Below are positions 25,254 through 35,565 of a DNA stretch of 64,000 nucleotides, piece by piece. The stretch is from NCBI RefSeq assembly GCF_030272615.1, contig NC_081412.1, positions 104,086,796-104,150,795 on the forward strand, given 5' to 3'. A program made the position numbers and the translations under genes. This DNA comes from Cryptomeria japonica (taxonomy: Eukaryota; Streptophyta; Pinopsida; Cupressales; Cupressaceae). The notes below the pieces were generated by a model, which ran no database searches, was not told the DNA's origin, and saw only the letters and a list, made by a program, of their open reading frames with translations. Each line of letters begins with the position of its first letter. Within the stretch, counting starts at the first letter, position 1.

Positions 25254-25309
25254 TACATTAGGATCTTTCCCTCAAGCAGTTAAGCTTACAACACAGAGGA
25301 CCTGGAGGA

Positions 25310-25324
25310 CACTCTGATACCAAT
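25310..25324 (-). other. C2 primer-binding site (tRNA-iMet type)
   Basis: The minus strand reads TTGGTATCAGAGTG directly after the LTR end TTATCA, complementary to the 3' end of initiator-Met tRNA. Confidence 0.85.
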
Positions 25325-25807
25325 TGATAACTCAATGATGAATAGTGAGTACCAAAATGGTACTGAGAGGAGGGGGGGTGAATTAGTATAGGTACAAAAA
25401 CTTTTCCTGAACCAGTTTAACTGCAATCAGTGAACTTGACTGGCAATCACTAACACCGGTCATAAATCAGATTACTATTGGTTAAGCACGAAGAAATTAT
25501 GAAAGATATAAACTGGAAACACTTATCTTTCCACACAAACTACACCCTCATTGCCACATTATCCTTGTGCATAAATAGGTAATCTATCATAAGAAATATA
25601 ATAACATGCTAGATCAACATGATTCACCACTTGACAGAAAATAACAAAGCATCACATGAAACAGACATCACATATGACACACATATTTTTTCATGTGGAA
25701 ACCCAACTGGGAAAAACCATGGTGGGGATGAATACCCACAAGCTATTCTAGAACTCTTTAGAAGTCCGCTCTATTAGGAGCCTAGTCTGGTTAAAGACTG
25801 TTACAAC
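25325..25807 (-). repeat. C2 5' LTR, 483-bp fragment
   Basis: It matches 19642-20125 (TGATAACTCAATGAT to GACTGTTACAAC). The remaining about 930 bp of the LTR are missing. The break is followed at once by copy C sequence GTACTAATTTTATT, equivalent to 4465 in copy B. Confidence 0.85.
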
Positions 25808-25951
25808 GTACTAATTTTATTTTCCTAAATATTTTCATAAATTTAAATACATCTTTAAATTGCATACTATAAAGGTTTATTGTTGTGTTTGCAAAAGTTT
25901 TGTTATTTATTGCATATTTGATTTAAATCTCTAAGCCCTAGATGATCTATC
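25808..25951 (+). repeat. AT-rich repeat, copy C, second part
   Basis: It matches 4464-4600 of copy B (ACATCTTTAAATTGC, GTTGTG, ATTGCATATTTGAT). It ends in CTATC, the target duplication of the gypsy-like element that follows. Confidence 0.75.
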
Positions 25952-27110
25952 TGTAGCATCCTAAAATTACATTCTTTGCAATTTTGACCACATTTTGGAC
26001 CCTCACCTTATTGGTCTCATCCCCATGCTTGATCAGACCTATTTATTCTTCCCCTATGCAACCAAATCTCATTGTTTTCATCTTGCACCTTGCATAGATC
26101 TTGATCTTGGCCTAAATTAGGGCAGGACCAGGGCGCCACGCCCTGGTTCCCCCTAATTAGGACCTATTTTGGCCCCTAGACCCTGTCTCAAATTTAAGCG
26201 GAAAATAAATCCCCCATGTTGGCTTATGTCAAAAATTAAATAATTGATGATGGACAATTATATAAGGTCTTCCCTTCTCATTTTGATATATCATCATACA
26301 TTCATGAAGACAGAATTGGATCTCAAGTGTTCAAGCATCAAGCATTCAAGAATTGATCATTTAGCATTCCTCAAGGCTGCATATTCTTCATCTATCCATT
26401 GGAGAAATATTACATCATTCATTTACAAGAATGTGTGTGTGTTAGGGTTTTGTCATGTTCATGTCATTTCATAGAACATATGTGATTACATATAAGAAGA
26501 GAAGCATCATCATCATCTATTGTAGATCTAAAGGTATACCTTTCCATAATTTTTTTCAAGCATTTGCAGTATTTCATTCAAGGTTGATTCCAAACCGAGT
26601 TTTGACTCAGGCAAACCCCCATTCCAAACCCCTTTCTTCTTCTTTCTATGTGTAGGAAGCAGGTGCACAACTGTACTTCTATAATTAAGCTTTATTTGTA
26701 GAGATGGAAAAACCCTTTTCGACGCGTGAAATGTTCGATGGACCAAGTGGAGGGTGCCCCTGTCTGGACACACGATCCCTTCAACTTTTGCTCGATTTTT
26801 AAGAGAAGCTCGGAATCATCTCAAACTTCTTAGATCCAGGTGCACGACTGAATCACGAATCTATAGCTCACCGTTTTCACCTATTTTCCCTTCAATTTCA
26901 ACACTTTACTTATTCAACTTACAAAAGAGGGCTAAACACATTTCAAACACAATCAATCTACTTAGTATTCAATTCTTGTATCATTTAGGATTGGATCTAG
27001 TAGATTCAACCCCTCTTTTGAATGTAAAGTTTCCTCAAGTGAATATTGAGCTTAGTGAATCCTCCCTTCCAAGTGGCGAATTTGCTAAGCTCCCAATTTT
27101 CCACTTTACA
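25952..27110 (+). repeat. G1 5' LTR (1159 bp)
   Basis: It runs from TGTAGCATCC to CCACTTTACA. It holds a strong hairpin at 26111-26161 and a promoter-like stretch (TATATAAGG near 26260). After it comes TTTTGGTGAACCAGAC, the likely primer-site region; I cannot name the tRNA with confidence. Confidence 0.85.
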
Positions 27111-27179
27111 TTTTGGTGAACCAGACTCCTTACACAATTAATTCTGATTTTTATTTTCAGATATGAGTGTATGCAATTT

Positions 27180-28010
27180 AAAATTCAAATTTTCATTTAC
27201 AAGTTTGATTTTCTTGCAAATTTTAAAAATTTAGAGGTTAATTTCACTAAAACCCTAATTTTTAATTTTAAAATTGAGCTTATCAATAATTTAATTTGGA
27301 TCAATAATTTCACATCTGAGCACTTTTTCAATTTTCTAATTCAAAATTTCATCTACAAGACAAATTTCACAATTAATTTCTAAAATTAACTGGTTAATTT
27401 AAAAAATCCTAATTTTAAAAATTTTAAAAATTTGAGCTCGTGGGTTGTTTAAATTTTGAATTTCCCTCTTCAAATTTGGTTTCTAATTTCAATTTAAATT
27501 CAAAATTGCAATCTTAGATCAAATTTAAATTTTAAAGTTAAGTGGTTAAATTAAACAAAGCTTAATTTTTAAATTTAAATTAATTTTGTGCATTTCCTAA
27601 TTTTACAATTTCCAAATTCCAATCTTAGATCTATTTTCAAATGAAAGTTTTAAAATTAAGTGGTTCTTTCTACAAGACCCTAATTTTGAATTTATTTTTC
27701 TTGTGGACAATCTCAAATTTAAATTTTAAAATTAAGTGGTTCTTTTTGCAAGGACCTTATTTTAAATTTAAATATCTTGTGGACAATTTTAAATTTAAAT
27801 TTTAAAATTAAGAGGTTAAATAAAAGAGCCCTAATTTTTAAAATTAAATTAATTCTTTCAATTTCAAATTTCAAAATTAAGAGGTTATTTTCACAAGGCC
27901 CTAATTTTAAAATTCAATCTCTTTTGGATAATTTTAATTTTAAATTAAGAGGTTATTTTAACATAATCCTAATTTTAAATTTCAATTTGCTAGGAGGTTG
28001 CATTATTGCT
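27180..28010 (+). repeat. Degenerate tandem repeat in the G1 leader
   Basis: About eight imperfect copies of a motif like AAAATTAAGTGGTT, then a few T or A, then CAAGACCCTAATTTT. Copies lie near 27235, 27385, 27535, 27650, 27730, 27805, 27870 and 27940. Spacing is 70-150 bases. It is AT-rich and non-coding. Confidence 0.7.
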
Positions 28011-28198
28011 CTTTAATCTTTCAATCAATTTATTCATTTAATTGAGTAATCATTTTTCCTAGAATTTTGCATTATTCAATTATTTTGAAAGTTTCAAAAT
28101 TCAAATTCCATTTTCCCTCCTTTATTCAATTTTCTATGCATGTATGGGGTGAACATTATTATGGTTAAATGACATGTGAGTTTCTTATTTGATCATAA

Positions 28199-28900
28199 AT
28201 GAATATGGAGTTCTTATATTATTTTGCTAGTTCAATTTCAAGTTACATTAAAGATGTTTATGATGTTCCCTTTCATGCATATGATGATAATTTAGTTCTC
28301 CCTTTCATTCATAGATATGATTTACCCTCTCCCAAAATTGATCCCATTAATGAGGGCACATTTGTGCAAAAATTGAATATGGACACTTCTTTCAAAGATC
28401 TCCCTCCTAAAGATGAATCTTTAGAGAATTGTGTTCCTTCTTCTCCTAAAAAGTACCTCCCTCATAAGGATTATTTGGTGCAAGAGGATGATATTATGGC
28501 TACTTATCCTAGTGAACCATACCTTCTTTTCAAGATCTCCCCCTATAGATTAAGCATTCATTTCAGATGATAGTCCCTTTCCTAATCATAAAGATGCCTT
28601 AGAGCAAGAAGATGAAATTATTAGCAATTTCCTCGATTCTATTCTTTCTCAATATGTATCCTTAGAGAAAAAAGAACCTAGTCGAGTCAATATCATTCAT
28701 GCTTCTAGTTATGAGAAGCCTAGACCTAAATAACCTTCCAATATCCTACAAGCTACAAAATACATATGTGAAAGAAGTAATATGGAAAGGGAACTAGAGA
28801 AAAAATATTGTTTTGAACTACATCACTCATTTAATGCTGGCATAAAAAAGAAAGATCCCAATATTCTTTTTACCTCTCTTCCTCCTCCCCCCCTCATTCT
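28199..28900 (+). pseudogene. G1 Gag-like region, degenerate
   Basis: An open stretch of 123 codons (28199-28570) continues in a shifted frame to about 28740. The product is acidic and rich in Pro, Ser and Asp (HDNL, EPYLLFKISPYRL). It precedes the protease as Gag should, but no conserved Gag motif is visible, so the assignment rests on position. It returns to the first frame before the protease ORF. Confidence 0.35.
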
Positions 28901-29641
28901 ATGAAACATATTGATAGGGAACCTAATCTTGTGAAAAATATTCATGATATCTTAGCTATTATTTCCCTTTCAGATTTAATTCAAACTTCACCTTCATATC
29001 ATAATTTAATCCAAGAATCCTTACAAAGGGTGGTTCCTCATCCTTCTTCTAAACCAAATGATATCATATTCTCACAAGATGAATTGCCTTCTATAGAGGT
29101 TAAAAATAGAGATGATCCCCTTATGATTACTTCTTTCATTGATGAACAAAATATAAGAGGTACTTTAATTGATAGTGGGTCGGCTCTTAACATTTGTTTT
29201 GTTGACTTATTAGATAAGATAAATTGGGATTATTCTTCTATTCAACCTGATCATATTAGTGTGCGTGGCTCTGATAATGTTCCTAAAGAGTCCCATGGTA
29301 TAGTCATATTACCTATTAAATTAGGGCCCGTTAATTTTCTTACTCCTATTAATTTCATGCCCAACCATATTAACTATAACCTTCTTCTAGGTAGATGGTG
29401 GATTCATGCTATGAAAGCAGTCCCTTCTACCCTTCATCACACAATCAAATTTATATTTAACAATCAAATTCACACAATAAAGGTTGATTCTAATCCTTAT
29501 TATTTCACTTATGATGAAGAGGAAAATATTTCCCCCTTTAGTACTATGATTCCTTCAACAACACCATCTCCTAACAATGATACTTCTACAAAAAGGAATT
29601 GGGGTACAAGAGACTTTACAGCCTCCTCCAATGGATATTAA
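28901..29641 (+). CDS. G1 retropepsin-like aspartic protease (gypsy type)
   Basis: An open frame of 246 codons. The active-site motif LIDSGSALNICF is at about residues 90-101, followed by the typical gypsy protease end INYNLLLGRWWIHAMKAVPS (about residues 155-174). Such enzymes cleave Gag-Pol precursors in the particle. It starts with Met in the Gag frame, but the true mature start is unknown. It is intact over the domain, unusual in an element with no RT. A following Pro/Ser/Thr-rich tail has no recognised domain. Confidence 0.75.
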   Translation: MKHIDREPNLVKNIHDILAIISLSDLIQTSPSYHNLIQESLQRVVPHPSSKPNDIIFSQDELPSIEVKNRDDPLMITSFIDEQNIRGTLIDSGSALNICFVDLLDKINWDYSSIQPDHISVRGSDNVPKESHGIVILPIKLGPVNFLTPINFMPNHINYNLLLGRWWIHAMKAVPSTLHHTIKFIFNNQIHTIKVDSNPYYFTYDEEENISPFSTMIPSTTPSPNNDTSTKRNWGTRDFTASSNGY

Positions 29642-29847
29642 ATCCCTCAATCTAAGTTTGAATCCTTTGCAAATCCTTTTATATCTTTTATCCAAGCTTA
29701 TAGACCAATTTCTACTTCTCCTTCTAACTCATGTCTTGATAATGATAGGAGAAAATACAATGGACAAGTTCTAGGGTGTGTGAAAAAAATTCTTGAAATT
29801 CATGAGAAATCACTTCTAATGAAAAGCCAAGTTTCCAACCTCTTCCT

Positions 29848-30081
29848 TTGTTAGCATCCCCTCCTCCATTGTTTAAAAAATCTACATCTTCTCATTTGAA
29901 TATGATGTTGCAACAAGAAAATGTTTTGTCCAATCTTCTCCTTGCTAATTTAATCTCTCTTTTTTGGCCTAACAGAAGAAGAAAACATAGACAACATCTT
30001 GAAAATTCTTTTTTTTGCAAGCATCATCAAATTCATGGCCATTATACTAATCAGTGTCATTCCTTGAAAACAAAAATATAA
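29848..30081 (+). pseudogene. G1 knuckle-like Gag end, located after the protease
   Basis: The end of this 77-codon frame reads FCKHHQIHGHYTNQCHSLK, the pattern C-x-x-H...GH-x-T-x-x-C-x-x-LK that normally closes gypsy Gag before the protease. Here it lies about 200 bases after the protease and in another frame. This suggests rearrangement or a composite origin. Confidence 0.5.
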
Positions 30082-30099
30082 TATTATATTTATTTAGGA

Positions 30100-32222
30100 G
30101 TCATATAAATAACATCTGACAATGGATGGCATATTACTCACAACCAATTCAAATAACATTCAAGTTTCTATTATGTTGCTCCTCACTATGTGACATTCAT
30201 AGCCTACCCATTGGGGGTTTGTTGTCATTCATGGTGGTACAATTTCAAGTGCAATCATACTTAGCTAGCAAGATAATAGTCTATTTATTCTTGTCTCTAT
30301 TCTTAGGGGGAAAGAATACTATCTTTTCTCTTTCTAAAGTTCCACCATTTCTTTTATGGATTGCATTCTTCATAACTTGATGTTCTTTCTTGCATAGAAT
30401 TATCCTTCATGCGAGTACATGTGTGTCCCTTTTTAGGACCTATTCTTTGTTTCAAACTTTACGTCTCTTATGAATAATTCCTCCTTAGGGTAATTTGTGG
30501 TCTTTCTTTCTCTCCCTCTTTGAAGATTACAACTTCTGTTGAGGTGCATTTTACATAAATTAATGTCTTTTCTTGCATTAGATATTCATTCATGTGAGTT
30601 TATTATGCATTTCCTTATACTTAATCTCTCCTTTGAAGATTGTGTAATTATTCTCATTATCCTTACACTTGGGGGGCAATGATTGATTTCTCCTCCTCTC
30701 TCTCTCCTCTCTAAGGATCTACTTTTCCTTTGTGGAGTGGTGTTTGTTACATGATTTGGTGTCATTCCTTGTGTGAAGTTGTTATTTTCTCAAGGATTCT
30801 ATCTTATACAAAGAGGCTTAATTTCTTGGTTACAACCTCTTCTCCACTTGGCAATGTATATCTTTTATAAACTTACCCCTCACATTCTGTCAAAAGTGTG
30901 TCATCCTTCATCAAGAATCTCTTTCACATAGAAATAGGAGGAAGGTATGGCTTCTTTTTCTTCATCCTTTATTTTGGTAGAAGATGTTATGTTTTTTAAA
31001 GATGAATACTCTTGGAGGTAGATGTCTTTTGAGAAAATATCTCTTCTCCTCCAAGGATCCCCTTTACACTTGTTGCAAGATATCTCTTTTTCAACTATCT
31101 TATCCTTGCTTGAAGAGTATTCCCTCTCTAGCTTGGATTTATGACATTGTTGCCTAAATGATATCTCCTTGGTGTTGAAGGTAAGGTATCCTTGTCTATA
31201 GCTTCCTTAAGACATCAACATGGAACTATGTTGACATCTCAAGAGAGGGGCACCCATATCGCTCCCTTGTATCATATTGTACTATTATCTTGCATGTCTT
31301 AAATAGGGTTTTCATTCTTGGAACCAGAGTAAAAATTCTTAGAGAGAGATGCTTCACACTCGAAACTAGACATTGCATTTGATATATGTCTTAGATGAGG
31401 TTACACATCACCAAAAAAAGAATTCTTAAATGGGATGGCCTCAAAACCAGGAATGTATCCGCCAATTGGCATTTACACATTTGTATACACACAATCGCAC
31501 CTTGGAATTTGTATTTATATTACATGTCTTAAATAGTTTGAAGCACACTCAAAAATAGAGAAAAGACTCTTACACGGGGTGCTATACACTTGAAACTAGA
31601 CATCACTTGCACACACACATGAGGATGGGTGGAACTAGCTAAAAACAACTAGACAATTCTTACTCTTCTCCCGACATGGATCACTTGGATAAAAACATCT
31701 AGGGGCGAGAAGTCTATGTCCTTTCTTACCATGGATCACCTAGATAAAAACATCTAGGGGCGAGTAGTATATTCTCTCTCATATCATTCTTCTCACGGAT
31801 CACCTCGATAAACACATCTAGTTTGTATTCATGCTCTCTCTTCTTCTTCTCATGAACTCATAGTTTTTCTATTGATATTTCATGGATGATGCTTGCTTTT
31901 CTCTTTCATGTGATCACTTGTGTTTGTGAGATGGCACTTTTCAAGAATGATATTATTTGTTGAGACATTTGGATATCAAGGTCTCTTCGGCTAGTTGACT
32001 TGATGTCTTGTTCTTAGCTTTTGTTATGAGTCTTTTTGTGTGCCCTTTCATATATTTGGCTGAGTTAAGATCCTAAGACTGGGGGCTTGGTTCCTTGAGA
32101 TTAGTGATATCTTATATTCGTTGTTATCTTTCTCCACATTCTTCATCTTCTTCATCTCTCTCTCTTCTACTTTACCGTGAGTATTTCCATAAGCTCATAC
32201 TCCCCCTAAAGTTGGGGCTTAA
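30100..32222 (+). other. G1 non-coding 3' interior with short repeats and polypurine tract
   Basis: A CT-rich, stop-dense 2.1-kb stretch where pol would lie in an autonomous element. At 31676-31825 three imperfect copies of GGATCACCTAGATAAAAACA followed by TCTAGGGGCGAG occur 55-64 bases apart. A shorter duplicated phrase, GAAACTAGACAT, lies at about 31363 and 31594. The polypurine tract AAAGTTGGGGCTTAA abuts the 3' LTR. Confidence 0.6.
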
Positions 32223-33364
32223 TGTAGCATCCTAAAATTGCACCCTTTGCAATTTTGACCACATTTTGGGCCCTCACCTTATCGATCTCATCCCCATTCT
32301 TGATAGAGACTTGTTTATGCCTCCCCTATGCAACCAAACCTCAATTTTTTCATCTTTCACCTTGCATAGATCTTGATTCTGGCCTAAATTAGGGTAGGGC
32401 CAGGGCACCATGCCCTGGTCCTCTCTAATTAGGACCTATTTTGGCCCCTATACCCTATCTCAAATTTGAGCGGGAAATAAATCCCCCATGTCATCCTATG
32501 TTGGAAAATAAAATAGTTGATGACAAGAAAGTATATAAGGAGGTCTTCCCCTCTCATTTAGATATATCATCATAAATTCATGAAGGCAGAATTGGATCTC
32601 AAGCGTTCAAGCATCAAACATTCCTCGAGGCTACATATTATTCATCTATCCATTAAAGGAACATTAGATCATTCATTTGAAAGCATCTGTGTGTGTTAGG
32701 GTTTTGTCATGTTCATTCCATTTCATACAACATATGTGATTACATCTAAGAAGCAAAGCATTATCATCATCTTTTTAAGATCTAAAGGTACACCTTTCCA
32801 TCCTTTATTTCAAGCATTTACAATATTTCATTCAAGGCTAATTACAAAGGAGGGTTTGACTTAGGCAAACCCCTATTCTCAACCCCTTTCTTCTTCTTTT
32901 TGTGTGTAGGAAGAAGGTGCATAGCTGTACTTCTGGAATTGAGCTTTATTTGTAAAGACGGAAAAACCCTTTTCAGTGCATGAAAACTTCAGAGGACCAA
33001 GTGGAGGGTGCCCCTGTCCAGACACATGGTCCCTAAAAATTTTGCTTTATTTTGCGAAGCAGCTCCGAATCATCTCAAAATTCTCAGATCTAGGTGCACG
33101 ACTGAATCCCAAATTTGTATCTCATTGTTTTTGCCGATTTTGTCTTGAATTTCAGCACTTTACTTTTTCAAGTTACAAAAGAGGGTTAAAAACATTTTAA
33201 ACACAATCAATCTACTTAGTATTGAGTCCTTCCATCATTTAGGATTAGATCTAGTAGATTCAACTCCTCTTTTGAATGTAAAGTTTCCTCAAGTAAAAAT
33301 TGAGCTTAGTGAATCCTCCCTTCCGAGTGACAAATTTGTTAAGCTCCCAATTTTCCACTTTACT
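32223..33364 (+). repeat. G1 3' LTR (1142 bp)
   Basis: It runs from TGTAGCATCC to CCACTTTACT; the last base differs from the 5' LTR (TACA). Many substitutions separate the two LTRs, so the insertion is not recent. Confidence 0.85.
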
Positions 33365-33739
33365 CTATCAAAAGTCTATTTCATTAATACTTATATTTTA
33401 TGAAAAATATGATGTATAATTGGATATTAGTATGGACCAAAGAGAGTACATAAAAATGTGGTATATTCACACATCAGTTCCTCAGAAATGAGTGAAATGT
33501 TTAGAAAAATATTATAAAATAGAATTTTGTGAGAACTTGACCTTGTAACAAACCTAACTTGACTCGCATTTTTTATATCTAACCATTTTGTTATTTATTT
33601 CCAACTATTTTACTAATAGTGTAAGAATTCATTTCTTAAGTTACTAATCTTGAAAAGTTATCTTCTAGAAATGGATGTTGTGTCGAAATTTTTAAGAACT
33701 ACAATCCATGTCTACTTTTAGTGCATTTTTTAATTACAT
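33365..33739 (+). repeat. AT-rich repeat, copy C, third part
   Basis: It starts with the TSD CTATC and matches 4605-4960 of copy B (ATGATGTATAATTGGATAT, ATATTATAAAATAGAATTTT, TTCATTTCTTAAG). It ends near 33735, where the next insertion begins. Confidence 0.75.
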
Positions 33740-34894
33740 TGTATGGGAAATAGGGTTCAGTAGAAAAATAAGAAACTTGGGCCTATTTTTTCTTTGATTA
33801 TATTGAGAGGGAGAATGATCCACTTGGCCAAAGATGTTCTTGAGAACAACGTGGATTCAATGGTCCCTCATGGGACACTTGAAAATCACTCTGCAAATTA
33901 AGAAGAAGAAAACAAGGTTTGGTAAGGAGATGACATTTTCTATGTGTACAATGCTCTGATAGGCTAAGAACCCGATTCCAGAAGAGAATACAAAAAATAA
34001 GACTAGAACCAAACCATATTCAAAATTTGAGGCAAAAGTACAAAGATTGGGTGCCCTAGGCAACCTTTTCCCAAAACCGGGGTGATGTGTGTACCATAAT
34101 CCCAACATTTTATGTTTTGATAAATTACAAACTATAGATCTTCACTTGATTAGTCTATACCTGTTTCCGTAAGTGCACCACCTATTCTTGCACAATAGAA
34201 AAGATAAAATGTTGGATAGAAAGGTGCTCACCTAATTCAAACCCTATTTTTTTGAATCAACCTTGAAATTGAATTGAATTGAACATGAAAGGATGGCATG
34301 CTAATATATGTACCAAAGGCTAGATCTAAGAATATAAGTGTGATGTACCTTGATGATGTAAATCCTTCTTTAAACATGATCATAAATGTTGATGCAATAG
34401 CATGAAGAACATCATAAAAGACATGATTAGATGAAGGTTGTTGAAGGTTGCCACAATGAAGAATATGGTAGGATGAAATGTCTTGAATGCTTGAATACCT
34501 TGAATTGCCTATAGTTCTCCTCTTTTTCTCACCATCCATTTTCTCTCTCTACTAGAATGAGGGAAGATACCTTTCATATATACCTCTCCCAATCATTTTG
34601 AGGTGCAAAACTTGGAGCAAGTTGAAGTAGGAAAATAATTTCCACTCAAGATAGCCAAGCATACCATGTTTTGAATATGGGGCCAAACATGAAGGAGTGC
34701 AATTGCTTGGGTACCTCGATCCCCCCAACATGGCCTGCAATTGGAACTTGAGGGCTGAAATGAGAAAGAGAAGTTGGAATGACATGTGAAATTGAGTTGT
34801 GATGAATAGGATCAGAGGTAAGAGGTCGTATAGGACAAAATAGGGCCCAGTTGAGGAAGAAATTGCATAGGCATGGAATTTCCATGATACTACA
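33740..34894 (-). mobile_element. Probable solo LTR of a gypsy-type element (S2)
   Basis: The insert is absent from copy B, where 4960 continues directly. Read on the minus strand it goes from TGTAGTATCATGG (34894) to CCCATACA (33740), a TG...CA LTR with the same opening style as G1 and S1 (TGTAG-x-x-TCC). A TATATA lies near 34580. Flanks do not give an exact TSD (TTAAT before 33735 against CTAAT at 34895), so the edges are uncertain by a few bases. Confidence 0.5.
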
Positions 34895-35250
34895 CTAATA
34901 AAGTGGTAATAATATTTAAAGTGAAATCTTTAGGTTAATTATTATGAGAAGCCTACACATTTATGACAACTACCAACTTCTCTAAAAGTATTAATGAAAA
35001 TATGTATTACCTTGTTGTACGAGGTATAAAATAAATTTCATTGATCATTCCAAGAATTTGGAATTATAATCTCAGTCGTAAGGGCCTACCAACTAGTAAA
35101 ATGAAAATAATCACATTCAACATTTATTACGTTATAAAAATAGAATTGTAGGTATTATTTGAACCAATTCTATGGTGATCTAGTCAAGTTAAGGGATTAA
35201 TGAAATTTAGAGCTTCCAATTTCTATATTTTTGAGTTATTCAAGTATTTG
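34895..35250 (+). repeat. AT-rich repeat, copy C, fourth part
   Basis: It matches 4965-5260 of copy B (AATAAAGTGGT, CCTACACATTTATG, GGCCTACCAACTAGTA). Sequence to about 35560 is AT-rich with nothing recognised. Confidence 0.7.
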
Positions 35251-35565
35251 AAAAAATCATTAGGTTCAACTTGCCTTAAATTTTTTTGATAAATCAATTG
35301 AGTACAAGCATTCATTTCTTAAGTGACTAGTCATTTTATTATTTTTAATTTATATTAATTTATTTGTGTTCATGTGCATCACATGTAATAATTATTTTCT
35401 GGAATTGAAATCTATAATCATAATGTAAATCACTAGATTAATGTTATTTGTATAGTCTTCTATGCATACTAAGATATTTGAGGTATAATGCATGGTGTGT
35501 ATTTATTCTCTTTTAACTTATGCATCAACTATTATTTCTTTATGTTTGACGTACACAATAATTGT

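Larger units (their letters stand above)
19642..25807 (-). mobile_element. Copia-type LTR retrotransposon (C2), 5' LTR truncated
   Basis: The element runs right to left: partial 5' LTR (25325-25807), iMet primer site, one gag-pol reading region (25253-21286), polypurine tracts, full 3' LTR (19642-21056). The right LTR is cut at 25807, where copy C of the AT repeat continues at 25808, so no TSD can be read. It lies against the end of the LINE on the left, probably inserted into it. Confidence 0.85.
25952..33364 (+). mobile_element. Gypsy-like LTR retrotransposon (G1) without reverse transcriptase
   Basis: Complete ends: 5' LTR 25952-27110, 3' LTR 32223-33364, and a perfect TSD CTATC at 25947-25951 and 33365-33369. 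Removing it restores continuity with copy B of the AT repeat. The interior (5.1 kb) has a repeat-rich leader, a short Gag-like region, a gypsy-type protease, a knuckle-like segment and a 2.1-kb non-coding stretch. No RT, RNase H or integrase was found. It is a non-autonomous element of LARD type that would need pol proteins from elsewhere. Confidence 0.85.

Noticed and set aside
27171-28016. Several short ORFs rich in Phe, Asn and Lys
   Set aside because: They are readings of the degenerate AT repeat in the G1 leader.
31676-31825. Spaced repeats resembling a CRISPR array
   Set aside because: Only three imperfect copies at uneven spacing inside a plant LTR element; nothing prokaryotic.
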